This document shows, piece by piece, positions 11,531 to 23,964 of a stretch of DNA of 64,000 nucleotides. This DNA is from Sipunculus nudus (lineage: Eukaryota; Annelida; Sipuncula; Golfingiida; Sipunculidae), in contig CM049317.1 in NCBI GenBank assembly GCA_026874595.1, positions 34,489,401 to 34,553,400 of the forward strand, in the 5' to 3' direction. Every line of letters starts with the position of its first letter. The first letter of the stretch is position 1. The notes below the pieces were generated by a model. It was not told the DNA's origin, made no database searches, and saw only the letters and a list, made by a program, of their open reading frames with translations. The position numbers and the translations under genes were made by a program.

Positions 11531-12107
11531 TGAAACAAACACGCTCGGCCTGAACATTTTTGTAATGCCGGTGTGATTGTGTTAAGTGAACGTATTCAGT
11601 CATCTTCAGCGTTTAACAACAACTATGAATAATTAGGAGTCTATCATTAAATCGTAACAAGAGAGATTTAAAGGGCCCACAGCTCCTCTTTAGGTAACTT
11701 TCGTATACGGCTTCGGTATTGGTTCTCTGCAGTGTCGGGTGACACTGGACACTGTATTCTGAAATTTCAAGTGACTCCGACCACTTTAAGTTTTAACACA
11801 ATACCCCCCCAACCCCGGTTATTGCCGAGACTTGGCAAACATTCGCGCGGCGATTCGTCGAAAAATGCCGTGTTCTTACCGATTTCCGTGTTATTTGATG
11901 ATCCTTATACTCTATTAGGTCAGAATACGTGTCTGTCAGTTAGTCCGTGTGGAGTCCCGCTCGGTGATAGGGTCGCACATAGTTCAGTTGCGTTTCCACT
12001 CAGGTCGAGACAGTGTTGTGTCTTAGACCCCGTAGTTTTAACATAGGTCGTGCGTCCGCGTGACGCGGCATTTAAGCACTTTGAAAGAGGTCATACTCTG
12101 TGGTAAG

Positions 12108-12970
12108 GGGATGGGTTATAGAGGAGAGGATTTACTGAAGTTTGCTCAGAGTCAGGATGCTCAGGCTAGAGATCAGGCCGCGCAGGAACGAGAATAGAGT
12201 GCTAGATATCGCGGGCATGAGCTGGAGTTAGTGAAGTTGGGGGTCACGGTGCGTTTAAAAGCACCAGATGAGACAGCACGTGTTCAGTGTTCGGCACTAA
12301 AATTGGCACCTGCTGATGAATCGATCGATAGGATTGATGCTTTATTCCAGAGATTCCAGAGATCTACAATGAGCTAAGATGACTGCGAGAAAGTGGCAAT
12401 TCCATCTCAGTACATTGTTAAAGGGTAGCGCCCTGAGTATTTGTTTTTTGCTGGCTGCATTGGATGCGTCGTGTTTCGATAATTTAAAGTTAGCCGTATT
12501 GAAAATATATATGATGACAAAGGATGGATACCGCGGATTATTTAGGTCGAGTATGGTCCAGCGTGGCGAGACGCCTAGTCAACTTGACGTTAGACTTAAC
12601 GGATTCCTGGAACTGGATTGAAACGTTAGGAACAGAAAAGGGTTTTGGTGAAAAGGAACTTGCTGCTCACAGAGCAATATATAATTGCTGCAGCAAAGAG
12701 CTAGTAGTTTTATTAAAGGGGAAGAGGTGTTGCTCGAGCAATGAAATGGCTATGTTAGAATAACATTTCATCGAACGTTCACATAGTTTTGCGAAAAAAG
12801 AAAACGTAAAGAGTATTGCAGGTAAATTAGGCCACCATGCAGAAACGTGACCAGTCGCAGGGATCACAGGTCAGGCAAGGCAAGCGGGTTTTGGCAGTCG
12901 CAGCCCAATGGGATCTCATCGATAAAGCGGAAAAGATCACAAATCAGAGGATTGCAGAAAACCCGATGTA
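12108..12970 (+). pseudogene. Gypsy gag remnant, copy A
   Basis: Translations in more than one frame resemble metazoan Gypsy Gag. There is a Gln/Ala-rich helical stretch (LLKFAQSQDAQARDQAAQ), then IDRIDALFQRF, then an open piece at 12379..12621 with LSTLLKGSAL and QRGETPSQLDVRL, the typical Gag core pattern. A following piece contains SKELVVLL. Several in-frame stops and frame changes show it is not translated as one protein. The call is by family pattern only. Confidence 0.75.
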
Positions 12971-13184
12971 GGTCAGATTAACAGGCCTGAAGTAGATCAA
13001 TATGGGAAGACAGCAGCACAGGCCATGTATAGGCGTAGCTCTACTTATGACAGACGTAGAATCGGTAGGCACACGTAGTGAAGCACGGCGATGCGATGCA
13101 ATTCCCGAGAACTCTAAGGACTAAATTGATGCAGTAGCTCAGTTTGGTGATGAGCTAGAATTATCGACCTGTCGGTGCATTGTT

Positions 13185-13328
13185 TAAGGGTGTGGAAATG
13201 TTACTGTGTTGAGAGATACCGGATGTACATGTGTCGGAGTGAGAATGAGTTTGGTTCCTACCGAACGGAATACCGGTCAGCGGGTAAGCTGCGTAACGGT
13301 GAATAGAACCCTGTGTCGGTTTTGATGT
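13185..13328 (+). pseudogene. Retroviral-type aspartic protease remnant, copy A
   Basis: A plus-strand frame reads GNVTVLRDTGCTCVGVRMSL. It has the DTG catalytic triad in the expected VLxDTG setting of retrotransposon proteases. It is only about 45 codons long before a stop, against roughly 100 for a full domain, so it is a fragment. Confidence 0.65.
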
Positions 13329-13809
13329 AAAATGTCCTGTTTACTTCGGGGAAACGGAAGCCGCTTTGATAGAGATGATACCCCTTGTACGATTTAATCA
13401 TCTGGAATGTCTTTGGCGTTTGTGCGAATCTGATAGGGCAGGGTCAAAGACCGAGCTAGAAATTGCGAACGTGGCTGATTCAACTCCCGAAGCTGATTCG
13501 GTATTATAAACCAGTCAATGAAACGTGAACACGTGAACTATCCGTGCCAGAATAAGTCACGGAGATTAGTCCGTCAGAGTTCGCCCAGGTGCGAAGAAGA
13601 CTACATATCATTGGCGGCGTACCGGAAAGAGGCAGCCTCCGAAGACACTTATCGAACCAGTTTCACGTTGAGAATGGCCACCTAGTTCACGATACGTATA
13701 TCAAAGATGTAGTCAAGTCTGGTGCGCAGCGTATGGTACCAGCTGCTGTTCTTGTGACTTGTGTCAGCGAACGATATTAAAGGATAGATTAGGAACGCTG
13801 CCTTAGGTA

Positions 13810-14345
13810 AACTACCGTTGGCCCATGAACCCTTCTATCTTGTGACAACAGACCTGATCGGTACACCCGGTATCGGATTCGGGTTATCAATATATCCTCA
13901 CCCTTATGGACTACGCCACTCGTCGGCCTAGGACCGTGCCACTGCCGAAAGTTGAGACGGTCATGGTATCAGAGACACTTGTAGAAATATACACGCGAGT
14001 AGGTATACTTGACATGGCTAGTCAATTTATCTCCTAACTTATGCGTGAGGTTAGCAGACTGCTATCTTTCAAACAGTTGACCACCACACTTTACCACCCT
14101 ATGAGCAATAGGATGGTAGAGCGGTTTAGGGGAAGCAAGCGGTTGCGCGATGTTAAAATCGGCGATCAGATGTTGTTGTTGTGGCGACTGACCGCATCAA
14201 ACTATACGTGCAATGGAAGGGCCCGTTTCCGGTCCCAGGGAAGGTCACTGACCTGGACTACCGAGTTAAGGTTAATTGGAAAGTAAAAACCGTCCATATT
14301 AATCTGCTCATGCAGGATCATACTAAGGCAGAGCTGCAACACCAG
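13810..14345 (+). pseudogene. Gypsy integrase remnant, copy A
   Basis: Pieces of an integrase core appear in shifted frames. EPFYLLTTDLIG carries the position of the first catalytic Asp. YILTLMDYATR follows, then MREVSRLLSFKQLTTTLYHP, a pattern strongly typical of metazoan Gypsy integrases. A C-terminal piece (VKIGDQMLLLW) resembles the GPY/F-type end. In-frame stops and at least two shifts make it non-functional. Confidence 0.8.
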
Positions 14346-14843
14346 TGGTGAGTGAATTAACCAGCGAAGAGGATAACCCTCTATTGGGCCGTCAGTTAAC
14401 GAGTATCTCTGGGTTAAACCAACGATGGCGAGGCTATTGTCCCCATGCCCATTTCCATAAAACATTTTTATGTAAGAACATTTCGTCGTGTTCGCGAGTA
14501 GGAAATTATTGTCAAGAGAGCAAAATTGCTCAACAGTCGAGCGTGAATATTCGTCAACTGTTTGGGCAATCTAACCATTATACGGATCAAAACCCCTTAA
14601 GTTGTATTACGACGTCCAAATGCAAGAACAGACGAGAGGGGCTCTCAGGATTAGGCTGATTCTGCAAGAGTACCAGCTTGAGATCTGTTAGGGAAGGGAA
14701 GTTAAATTATTGCCCTGATTTATTTAGCAGAGTCACTAACGAGTAAGACCATTATATTTAAAGCAGTATGCGATTTAAAGGTATATGAGGTATGAGTCAG
14801 GCCAATATTTTGTAGAAAACACTTTATATTGTAATATGTTTAT

Positions 14844-14857
14844 TTAAGGGGGAAGTG
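14844..14857 (+). promoter_or_regulatory. Polypurine tract of the Gypsy remnant
   Basis: The purine-rich run aagggggaagtg lies immediately before the inferred LTR start tgtcaag. This is the position and composition expected of the plus-strand primer site. It is conserved at 53430..53443 in the second copy. Confidence 0.55.
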
Positions 14858-15389
14858 TGTCAAGAAATCAAATGTGAATCATATTTTATTTTATTCATGG
14901 GTTTAGCTCTATCTTAGTATTTGTTGAGAGGAATGTATTTTGACAGTCAGCGTGCTGGCAAGAGTTATCGTCGTGAGACAATAGGCGAATTCAAAGCGGT
15001 CAAGGAGTGCGCCGCTTTGAGGTATACTCCCATTGTTGTAGGGGCATTGTCCCAAGCCTATTTGCTGTTCAGGGGCTTATGAAAATGGACGAGCCTTGGT
15101 AGCAAAGCACTTCCAGGCATTGTGTTATATTTCAGAATATAGATGAACTGTAAGGGTATTTTGGTATTTATTCGGCTTGCATAGACAGAGTTATCATCAA
15201 AGCCTTCGGTGTCCAGATGTTAGCCACAAGCCAGATGGGGTCAAGTCCCGCAAGTATGAGTCTAGTACCGCCAGTCGTCGAGCCAAGTACCGCCATTCGG
15301 GGTCAAGTCCCGCCACTCGCAAGTTAAGTCCCTCTGGAGAATTTTAAACCGAACTTGTGTAACCAGTGTATCTCATGTAAGGCGTAACA
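14858..15389 (+). repeat. Gypsy 3' LTR, copy A
   Basis: A 532-base segment running from TGTCAAG to CGTAACA. It starts with TG, ends with CA and directly follows the polypurine tract. No matching 5' LTR can be seen upstream of gag. The end point is my reading of the TG...CA rule and could be off by some bases. Confidence 0.5.
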
Positions 15390-15900
15390 CTCGGGGGAAA
15401 CTATCTGGCCGGTGGATATGAATTATGTAAATTTGATTTTGATGTTTTCCTTGTTGCTTACAAAGAATTTAACAGATGGCCGCTTCACAACATTTTTACA
15501 GGTTATTCTGTAAGATCTTTGGCTGCAATGCGGCGCAGTATTTGGGTTCTTTGGTTTCTTGGGTCGCGGAATTCATATCTGCTGTGAACATATAAACATT
15601 GAGTTATTTGCTAGCTGTATCATGTCCTCCTTTTACATAATCAGATGAATTGAATGTGCACTTTGTATTCCTTATAGAGTCTGGCAAACAGGTCATATTT
15701 TCCCTACATTCACAAGCTAAATTGTAGTCTTCACTCATTTAAATTTGAAGCTTTATTTCGTCACGGTGATGAGGCGTATTGTGTGTAGGAGCACGGAAAG
15801 AGGGAATCCATATATGAATCATAAACGCTACACAGAAGGTAAGTTATCGTTATCCTATAGATTCGCTGCTCCAATTTTTTGTGGGTCATACTTTTGAAAA
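15390..15900. other. Spacer between LTR and satellite
   Basis: About 510 bases, shared with 53999..54462 in the second copy. I see no gene or repeat in it. The satellite begins abruptly at 15901, directly after tacttttgaaaa. Confidence 0.6.
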
Positions 15901-16696
15901 GTAGAGCTATCTTTCAGTCGTCGACAGTGATGTAAGTAGAGCTATCTATCAGTCGTCGACAGTGATGTAAGTAGAGCTATCTATCAGTCGTCGACAGTGA
16001 TGTAAGTAGAGCTATCTATCAATCGTCGACAGTGATGTAAGTAGAGCTATATATCAGTCGTCGACAGTGATGTAAGTAGAGCTATCTATCAATCGTCGAC
16101 AGTGATGTAAGTAGAGCTATCTATCAGTCGTCGACAGTGATGTAAGTAGAGCTATCTATCAGTCGTCGACAGTGATGTAAGTAGAGCTATCTATCAGTCG
16201 TCGACAGTGATGTAAGTAGAGCTATCTATCAATCGTCGACAGTGATGTAAGTAGAGCTATCTATCAGTCGTCGACAGTGATGTAAGTAGAGCTATCTATC
16301 AATCGTCGACAGTGATGTAAGTAGAGCTATCTATCAGTCGTCGACAGTGATGTAAGTAGAGCTACCTATCAATCGTCGACAGTGATGTAAGTAGAGCTAT
16401 CTATCAATCGTCAACAGTGATGTAAGGTAGAGCTATCTATCAATCGTCGACAGTGATGTAAGTAGAGCTATCTATCAGTCGTCGACAATGATGTAAGTAG
16501 AGCTATCTATCAATCGTCGACAGTGATGTAAGTAGAGCTATCTATCAGTCGTCGACAGTGATGTAAGTAGAGCTTTCTATCAGTCGTCGACAGTGATGTA
16601 AGTAGAGCTATCTATCAGTCGTCGACAGTGATGTAAGTAGAGCTATCTATCAGTCGTCGACAGTGATGTTAGTAGAGCTATCTATCAATCGTCGAC

Positions 16697-16880
16697 AGTG
16701 ATGAAAGGTAGAGGTACCTATCATGAACAACAGCGATGTGAGGTAGAGCCATTTATCATCGGTCAACAGTGATGTGAGGTAGAGCTCTCTATCATCGGTC
16801 GGCAACAGATAGGTGGTGCTATATATCGTCGGTCGAAAGTGATGCAGGGTAAAGCTATCCTTCCTCGGTCGACAGTGATG
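16697..16880. repeat. Old-type island inside the 35-bp array
   Basis: About 185 bases of diverged, 36-bp-type monomers (ggtcgac, ggtagagc, and the cggcaacagataggtggtgc variant) interrupt the homogeneous array. They resemble monomers at 54660..54760 and 22015..22060 more than their neighbours. Confidence 0.8.
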
Positions 16881-19800
16881 TAAGTAGAGCAATCTATCAG
16901 TCGTCGACAGTGATGTAAGTAGAGCAATCTATCAGTCGTCGACAGTGATGTAAGTAGAGCTATCTATCAATCGTCGACAGTGATGTAAGTAGAGCTATCT
17001 ATCAGTCGTCGACAGTGATGTAAGTAGAGCTATCTATCAGTCGTCGACAGTGATGTAAGTAGAGCTATCTATCAGTCGTCGACAGTGATGTAAGTAGAGC
17101 TATCTATCAGTCGTCGACAGTGATGTAAGTAGAGCAATCTATCAGTCGTCGACAGTGATGTAAGTAGAGCTATCTATCAGTCGTCGACAGTGATGTAAGT
17201 AGAGCTATCTATCTGTCGTCGACAGTGATGTAAGTAGAGCTATCTATCAGTCGTCGACAGTGATGTAAGTAGAGCTATCTATCAGTCGTCGACAGTGATG
17301 TAAGTAGAGCTATCTATCAGTCGTCGACAGTGATGTAAGTAGAGCAATCTATCAGTCGTCGACAGTGATGTAAGTAGAGCTATCTATCAGTCGTCGACAG
17401 TGATGTAAGTAGAGCAATCTATCAGTCGTCGACAGTGGTGTAAGTAGAGCTATCTATCAGTCGTCGACAGTGAAGAAAGTAGAGCTATCTATCAGTCGTC
17501 GACAGTGATGTAAGTAGAGCTATCTATCAGTCGTCGACAGTGATGTAAGTAGAGCTATCTATCAGTCGTCGACAGTGATGTAAGTAGAGCTATCTATCAG
17601 TCGTCGACAGTCATGTAAGGAGAGCTATCTATCAGTCGTCGACAGTGATGTAAGTAGAGCTATCTATCAGTCGTCGACAGTGATGTAAGTAGAGCTATCT
17701 ATCAGTCGTCGACAGTGATGTAAGTAGAGCTATCTATCAGTCGTCGACAGTGATGTAAGTAGAGCTATCTATCAGTCGTCGACAGTGATGTAAGTAGAGC
17801 CATCTATCAGTCGTCGACAGTGATGTAAGTAGAGCTATCTATCAGTCGTCGACAGTGATGTAAGTAGAGGTATCTATCAGTCGTCGACAGTGATGTAAGT
17901 AGAGCTATCTATCAGTCGTCGACAATGATGTAAGTAGAGGTATCTATCAGTCGTCGACAGTGATGTAAGTAGAGCTATCTATCAGTCGTCGACAGTGATG
18001 TAAGTAGAGCTATCTATCAATCGTCGACAGTGATGTAAGTAGAGCTATCTATCAGTCGACGACAGTGATGTAAGTAGAGCAATCTATCAGTCGTCGACAG
18101 TGATGTAAGTAGAGCAATCTATCAGTCGTCGACAGTGATGTAAGTAGAGCAATCTATCAGTCGTCGACAGTGATGTAAGTAGAGCAATCTATCAGTCGTC
18201 GACAGTGAGGTAAGTAGAGCTATCTATCAGTCGTCGACAGTGATGTAAGTAGAGCTATCTATCAGTCGTCGACAGTGATGTAAGTAGAGCTATCTATCAA
18301 TCGTCGACAGTGATGTAAGTAGAGCTATCTATCAATCGTCGACAGTGATGTAAGTAGAGCTATCTATCAGTCGTCGACAGTGATGTAAGTAGAGCTATCT
18401 ATCAGTCGTCGACAGTGATGTAAGTAGAGCTATCTATCAGTCGTCGACAGTGATGTAAGTAGAGCTATCTATCAGTCGTCGACAGTGATGTAAGCAGAGC
18501 TATCTATCAGTCGTCGACAGTGATGTAAGCAGAGCTATCTATCAGTCGTCGACAGTGATGTAAGAAGAGCTATCTATCAATCGTCGACAGTGATTTAAGT
18601 AGAGCTATTTATCAATCATCGACAGTGATGTAAGTAGAGCTATCTATCAGTCGTCGACAGTGATGTAAGTAGAGCTATTTATGAATCGTCGACAGAACTT
18701 TAAGTAGAGCTATCTATCAGTCGTCGACAGTGATGTAAGTAGAGCTATCTATCAGTCGTCGACAGTGATGCAAGTAGAGCTATCTATCAGTCGTCGACAG
18801 TGATGCAAGTAGAGCTATCTATCAGTCGTCGACAGTGATGTAAGTAGAGCTATCTATCAGTCGTCGACAGTGATGTAAGTAGAGCTATTTATCAGTCGTC
18901 GACAGTGATGCAAGTAGAGCTATTTATCAGTCGTCGACAGTGATGCAAGTAGAGCTATCTATCAGTCGTCGACAGTGATGTAAGTAGAGCTATCTATCAG
19001 TCGTCGACAGTGATGTAAGTAGAGCTATCTATCAGTCGTCGACAGTGATGTAAGTAGAACTATCTATCAGTCGTCGACAGTGATGTAAGTAGAGCTATCT
19101 ATCAGTCGTCGACAGTGATGTAAGTAGAGCTATCTATCAGTCGTCGACAGTGATGTAAGTAGAGCTATCTATCAGTCGTCGACAGTGATGTAAGTAGAGC
19201 TATCTATCAGTCGTCGACAGTGATGTAAGTAGAGCTATCTATCAGTCGTCGACAGTGATGTAAGTAGAGCTATCTATCAGTCGTCGACAGTGATGTAAGT
19301 AGAGCTATCTATCAGTCGTCGACAGTGATGTAAGTAGAGCTATCTATCTGTCGTCGACAGTGATGTAAGTAGAGCTATCTATCAGTCGTCGACAGTGATG
19401 TAAGTAGAGCTATCTATCAGTCGTCGACAGTGATGTAAGTAGAGCTATCTATCAGTCGTCGACAGTGATGTAAGTAGAGCTATCTATCAGTCGTCGACAG
19501 TGATGTAAGTAGAGCTATCTATCAGTCGTCGACAGTGATGTAAGTAGAGCAATCTATCAGTCGTCGAGAGTGATGAAAGTAGAGCAATCTATCAGTCGTC
19601 GAGAGTGATGTAAGTAGAGCTATCTATCTGTCGTCGACAGTGATGTAAGTAGAGCTATCTATCAGTCGTCGACAGTGATGTAAGTAGAGCTATCTATCAG
19701 TCGTCGACAGTGATGTAAGTAGAGCTATCTATCAGTCGTCGACAGTGATGTAAGTAGAGCTATCTATCAGTCGTCGACAGTGATGTAAGTAGAGCTATCT

Positions 19801-20490
19801 ATCAGTCGTCGACAGTGATGTAAGTAGAGCTATCTATCAGTCGTCGACAGTGATGTAAGTAGAGCTATCTATCAGTCGTCGACAGTGATGTAAGTAGAGC
19901 TATCTATCAGTCGTCGACAGTGATGTAAGTAGAGCTATCTATCAGTCGTCGACAGTGATGTAAGCAGAGCTATCTATGAGTCGTCGACAGTGATGTAAGC
20001 AGAGCAATCTATCAGTCGTCGACAGTGATGTAAGTAGAGCTATCTATCTGTCGTCGACAGTGATGTAAATAGAGCTATCTATCTGTCGTCGACAGTGATG
20101 TAAGTAGAGCTATCTATCAGTCGTCGACAGTGATGTAAGTAGAGCTATCTATCAGTCGTCGACAGTGATGTAAGTAGAGCTATCTATCAGTCGTCGACAG
20201 TGATGTAAGTAGAGCAATCTATCAGTCGTCGACAGTGATGTAAGTAGAGCTATCTATCAGTCGTCGACAGTGATGTAAGTAGAGCTATCTATCAGTCGTC
20301 GACAGTGATGAAAGTAGAGCTATCTATCAGTCGTCGACAGTGATGAAAGTAGAGCTATCTATCAGTCGTCGACAGTGATGTAAGTAGAGCTATCTATCAG
20401 TCGTCGACAGTGATGTAAGTAGAGCTTTCTATCAGTCGTCGACAGTGATGTAAGTAGAGCTATCTATCAGTCGTCGACAGTGATGTAAGT

Positions 20491-21400
20491 AGAGGTATCT
20501 ATCAGTCGTCGACAGTGATGTAAGTAGAGGTATCTATCAGTCGTCGACAGTGATGTAAGTAGAGGTATCTATCAGTCGTCGACAGTGATGTAAGTAGAGG
20601 TATCTATCAGTCGTCGACAATGATGTAAGTAGAGCTATCTATCAGTCGTCGACAGTGATGTAAGTAGAGCTATCTATCAGTCGTCGACTGTGATGTAAGT
20701 AGAGCTATCTATCAATCGTCGACAGTGATGTAAGTAGAGCTATCTATCAGTCGACGACAGTGATGTAAGTAGAGCAATCTATCAGTCGTCGACGGTGATG
20801 TAAGTAGAGCAATCTATCAGTCGTCGACAGTGATGTAAGTAGAGCAATCTATCAGTCGTCGACAGTGATGTAAGTAGAGCTATCTATCAGTCGTCGACAG
20901 TGATGTAAGTAGAGCTATCTATCAGTCGTCGACAGTGATGTAAGTAGAGGTATCTATCAGTCGTCGACAGTGATGTAAGTAGAGGTATCTATCAGTCGTC
21001 GACAGTGATGTAAGTAGAGGTATCTATCAGTCGTCGACAGTGATGTAAGTAGAGGTATCTATCAGTCGTCGACAATGATGTAAGTAGAGCTATCTATCAG
21101 TCGTCGACAGTGATGTAAGTAGAGCTATCTATCAGTCGTCGACTGTGATGTAAGTAGAGCTATCTATCAATCGTCGACAGTGATGTAAGTAGAGCTATCT
21201 ATCAGTCGACGACAGTGATGTAAGTAGAGCAATCTATCAGTCGTCGACGGTGATGTAAGTAGAGCAATCTATCAGTCGTCGACAGTGATGTAAGTAGAGC
21301 AATCTATCAGTCGTCGACAGTGATGTAAGTAGAGCAATCTATCAGTCGTCGACAGTGATGTAAGTAGAGCTATCTATCAGTCGTCGACAGTGATGTAAGT
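20491..21400. repeat. 455-bp higher-order repeat (13 monomers), two copies
   Basis: A characteristic series of variant monomers occurs twice at an offset of exactly 455 bases (13 x 35). The series is four agaggtatct monomers, one gacaatgatg, one gactgtgatg, one atcaatcg, one cagtcgacgac and a gacggtgatg. For example, gactgtg is at 20686 and 21141, and gacggtg at 20791 and 21246. Confidence 0.9.
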
Positions 21401-21888
21401 AGAGCTATCTATCAGTCGTCGACAGTGATGTAAGTAGAGCTATCTATCAATCGTCGACAGTGATGTAAGTAGAGCTATCTATCAGTCGTCGACAGTGATG
21501 TAAGTAGAGCTATCTATCAGTCGTCGACAGTGATGTAAGTAGAGCTATCTATCAGTCGACGACAGTGATGTAAGTAGAGCAATCTATCAGTCGTCGACAG
21601 TGATGTAAGTAGAGCTATCTATCAGTCGTCGAAAATGATGTAAGTAGAGCTATCTATCTGTCGTCGACAGTGATGTAAGTAGAGCAATCTATCAGTCGTC
21701 GAGAGTGATGTAAGTAGAGCAATCTATCAGTCGTCGAGAGTGATGTAAGTAGAGCTATCTATCAGTCGTCGACAGTGATGTAAGTAGAGCTATCTATCAG
21801 TCGTCGACAGTGATGTAAGTAGAGCTATCTATCAGTCGTCGACAGTGATGTAAGTAGAGCTATCTATCAGTCGTCGACAGTGATGTAA

Positions 21889-23215
21889 GTAGAGCTATCT
21901 TTCCTCGGTCGACAGTGATGTGAGGCAGAACTATTTATCAATGGTCGACAGTGATGTGAGGTAGGGCCATCTATGACCGGTCGACAATAATGCAACGTAG
22001 AACTATCTATCATCGGTCGGCAACAGATATGTGGTGCTATATATCGTCGGTCGACGGTGATGCAAGGTAAAACTATCTTTCCTTGGTCGACAGTGATGTG
22101 AGGTAGAACTATTTATCAATGGTCGATAGTGATGTAAGGTAGAGCTATCTATAATCGGTCGACAGTGATTTAAGGGAAGAGCTTTCTTTCCTCGGTCGAC
22201 AGTGATGTGAGGTAGAACTATTTATCAACGGTCGACAGTGATGTGAGGTAGGGCCATCTATCATCGGTCGACAATTATGCAACGTAGAACTATTTTTAAT
22301 GGCCGACAGTGATGTAAGGTAGAGCTATCTTTCCTCGGTCGACAGTAATGTAAGGTAGAACTATTTATCAATGGTCGACAGTGATGTAAGGTAGAGCTAT
22401 CTATAATCGGTCGACAGTGATTTAAGGTAGAGCTATCTTTCCTCGGTCGACAGTGATGTGAGGCAGAACTATTTATCAATGGTCGACAGTGATGTGAGGT
22501 AGGGCCATCTATGACCGGTCGACAATAATGCAACGTAGAACTATCTATCATCGGTCGGCAACAGATATGTGGTGCTATATATCGTCGGTCGACGGTGATG
22601 CAAGGTAAAACTATCTTTCCTTGGTCGACAGTGATGTGAGGTAGAACTATTTATCAATGGTCGATAGTGATGTAAGGTAGAGCTATCTATAATCGGTCGA
22701 CAGTGATTTAAGGGAAGAGCTTTCTTTCCTCGGTCGACAGTGATGTGAGGTAGAACTATTTATCAACGGTCGACAGTGATGTGAGGTAGGGCCATCTATC
22801 ATCGGTCGACAATTATGCAACGTAGAACTATCTATCATCGGTCGGTAACAGATAGGTGGTGCTATATATCGTCGGTCGAAGGTGATGCAAGGTAAAGCTA
22901 TCTTTCCTCGGTCGACAGCAATGTGAGGTAGAACTATTTATCAATGGTCGACAGTGACGTAAGGTAGAGCTGTCTATAATCGGTCGACAATAATGTAACG
23001 TACTGCTATCTATAGTCGGCCCACAGTAATGTATTTAAAGCTATCTATCATCGGTCGACAATAATGTAATGTGGTGCTATCTATTGTTGGTCCACACAGA
23101 TGAAAGGTAGAGCTATCTATAAGTAAGTAAGCAGTGTAGGGCTATATATCATCGGTCAACAGTGATGTAAGGCGAGCTATCATCCATCTGACAAAAGAAA
23201 TGTAGGACAGAGCAA
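21889..23215. repeat. Diverged 36-bp satellite, copy A
   Basis: Degenerate monomers near ggtcgacagtgatgtaaggtagagctatctatcatc. A block with the cggcaacagatatgtggtgc marker recurs at an offset of 538 bases (22021 and 22559), so this part has its own internal duplication. It corresponds to 54504..55440 in the second copy. The minus-strand frames (HHCRPLI-type) are repeat translations and not a gene. Confidence 0.9.
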
Positions 23216-23964
23216 TCTATATACAGTAGTGTAGGGTAGAGCTATCTTTTTTTGGTCCTGAAATCTGAGGTGACGCTTGTTTACAGAGACATTCAGTCAT
23301 ACCAACAATCACACTTATTATCGGAAAATAATCGTGTGCTCTCACTGGTGTTACACACTTAAAACATACATAATGTTGGTCGCTGTAGGCCACTATAAAA
23401 AAAGAGAACACAGAACCTTTACACAAAAATATGTTTTATTTCATTATTGAGAACAGTAATTCATATCGTGGATATAAGTGCAATTTAACAAGATTCATCT
23501 TGAAGGTCAGTTGAGGTAATCCTACCTACGCGTAACCAATAGAGTGAAAGAATAGGCATAATATTGCTCTTGATTATGTCGATCTTATGTTCAAAAGCTT
23601 GCCCATATAGGGACAGGGCTATATAGGAAGTAGGTATTTCACCAGAATTAACATAAAACTAAAGAATATTAAGCGTTAATAGATGTTTTATAACAAGAAA
23701 GAAGAAAGCGAATATATGCTTTCGCCAGAATCCTAATCAATCTTTGTTGTTTGTACAAATAAAAAGGTGTCAGATTGCATTAATTACTTGCATATCTACA
23801 TCACGTGTGAGCTCTGCTCGCAGCACAATGGTGGACTATGCACCAGTGAACAGATCTCGATCGGATAAACAAATTGTTAGATCACACTATGATAAAATAA
23901 TTTTTCAAAAATCAATTAATGTGATCATAATCATCCATAAAAAATAACGACTGGTTCATTAGGT
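23216..23964. other. Conserved spacer after the satellite
   Basis: Non-repetitive sequence shared with 55441..56164. It contains gttttattt near 23431 (AATAAAAC on minus) and short open frames only. I find no support for a gene. Confidence 0.5.

Larger units (their letters stand above)
11535..15389 (+). mobile_element. Gypsy-class LTR retrotransposon remnant, copy A
   Basis: A decayed plus-strand Ty3/Gypsy element. Traces occur in the order gag, aspartic protease, integrase, polypurine tract and 3' LTR. Only about 480 bases separate the protease and integrase traces, so reverse transcriptase and RNase H are missing. Frames are broken by many stops and shifts. It is present at the same place in the second copy (49475..53998), so it was inserted before the tandem duplication. 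The 5' LTR is not recognisable and the 5' boundary is approximate. Confidence 0.8.
15901..21888. repeat. 35-bp satellite array (about 170 copies)
   Basis: A highly homogeneous tandem array of a 35-base monomer, gtagagctatctatcagtcg followed by tcgacagtgatgtaa. Each monomer carries a GTCGAC palindrome. Most copies differ at one or two positions (agagc/agagg, tatct/aatct, atcag/atcaa). It is not coding, since 35 is not a multiple of three. The corresponding place between genes B and C has under 1 kb, all of the older 36-bp type. Confidence 0.97.

Noticed and set aside
11732-12046. Independent gene with SPCGVPLGDRVAHSSVAF
   Set aside because: It lies inside the retroelement leader/gag region, is repeated with the gag duplication in copy B, and is flanked by decayed gag.
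16650-22551. Minus-strand frames such as HHCRPLIDSSTL as proteins
   Set aside because: They are translations of satellite monomers with no start, splice or promoter context, and they appear only where local period changes give multiples of three.
15901-23215. Possible CRISPR-like array (regular short direct repeats)
   Set aside because: The repeats are contiguous with no unique spacers, there are no cas genes, and the surroundings are eukaryotic. It is a satellite.
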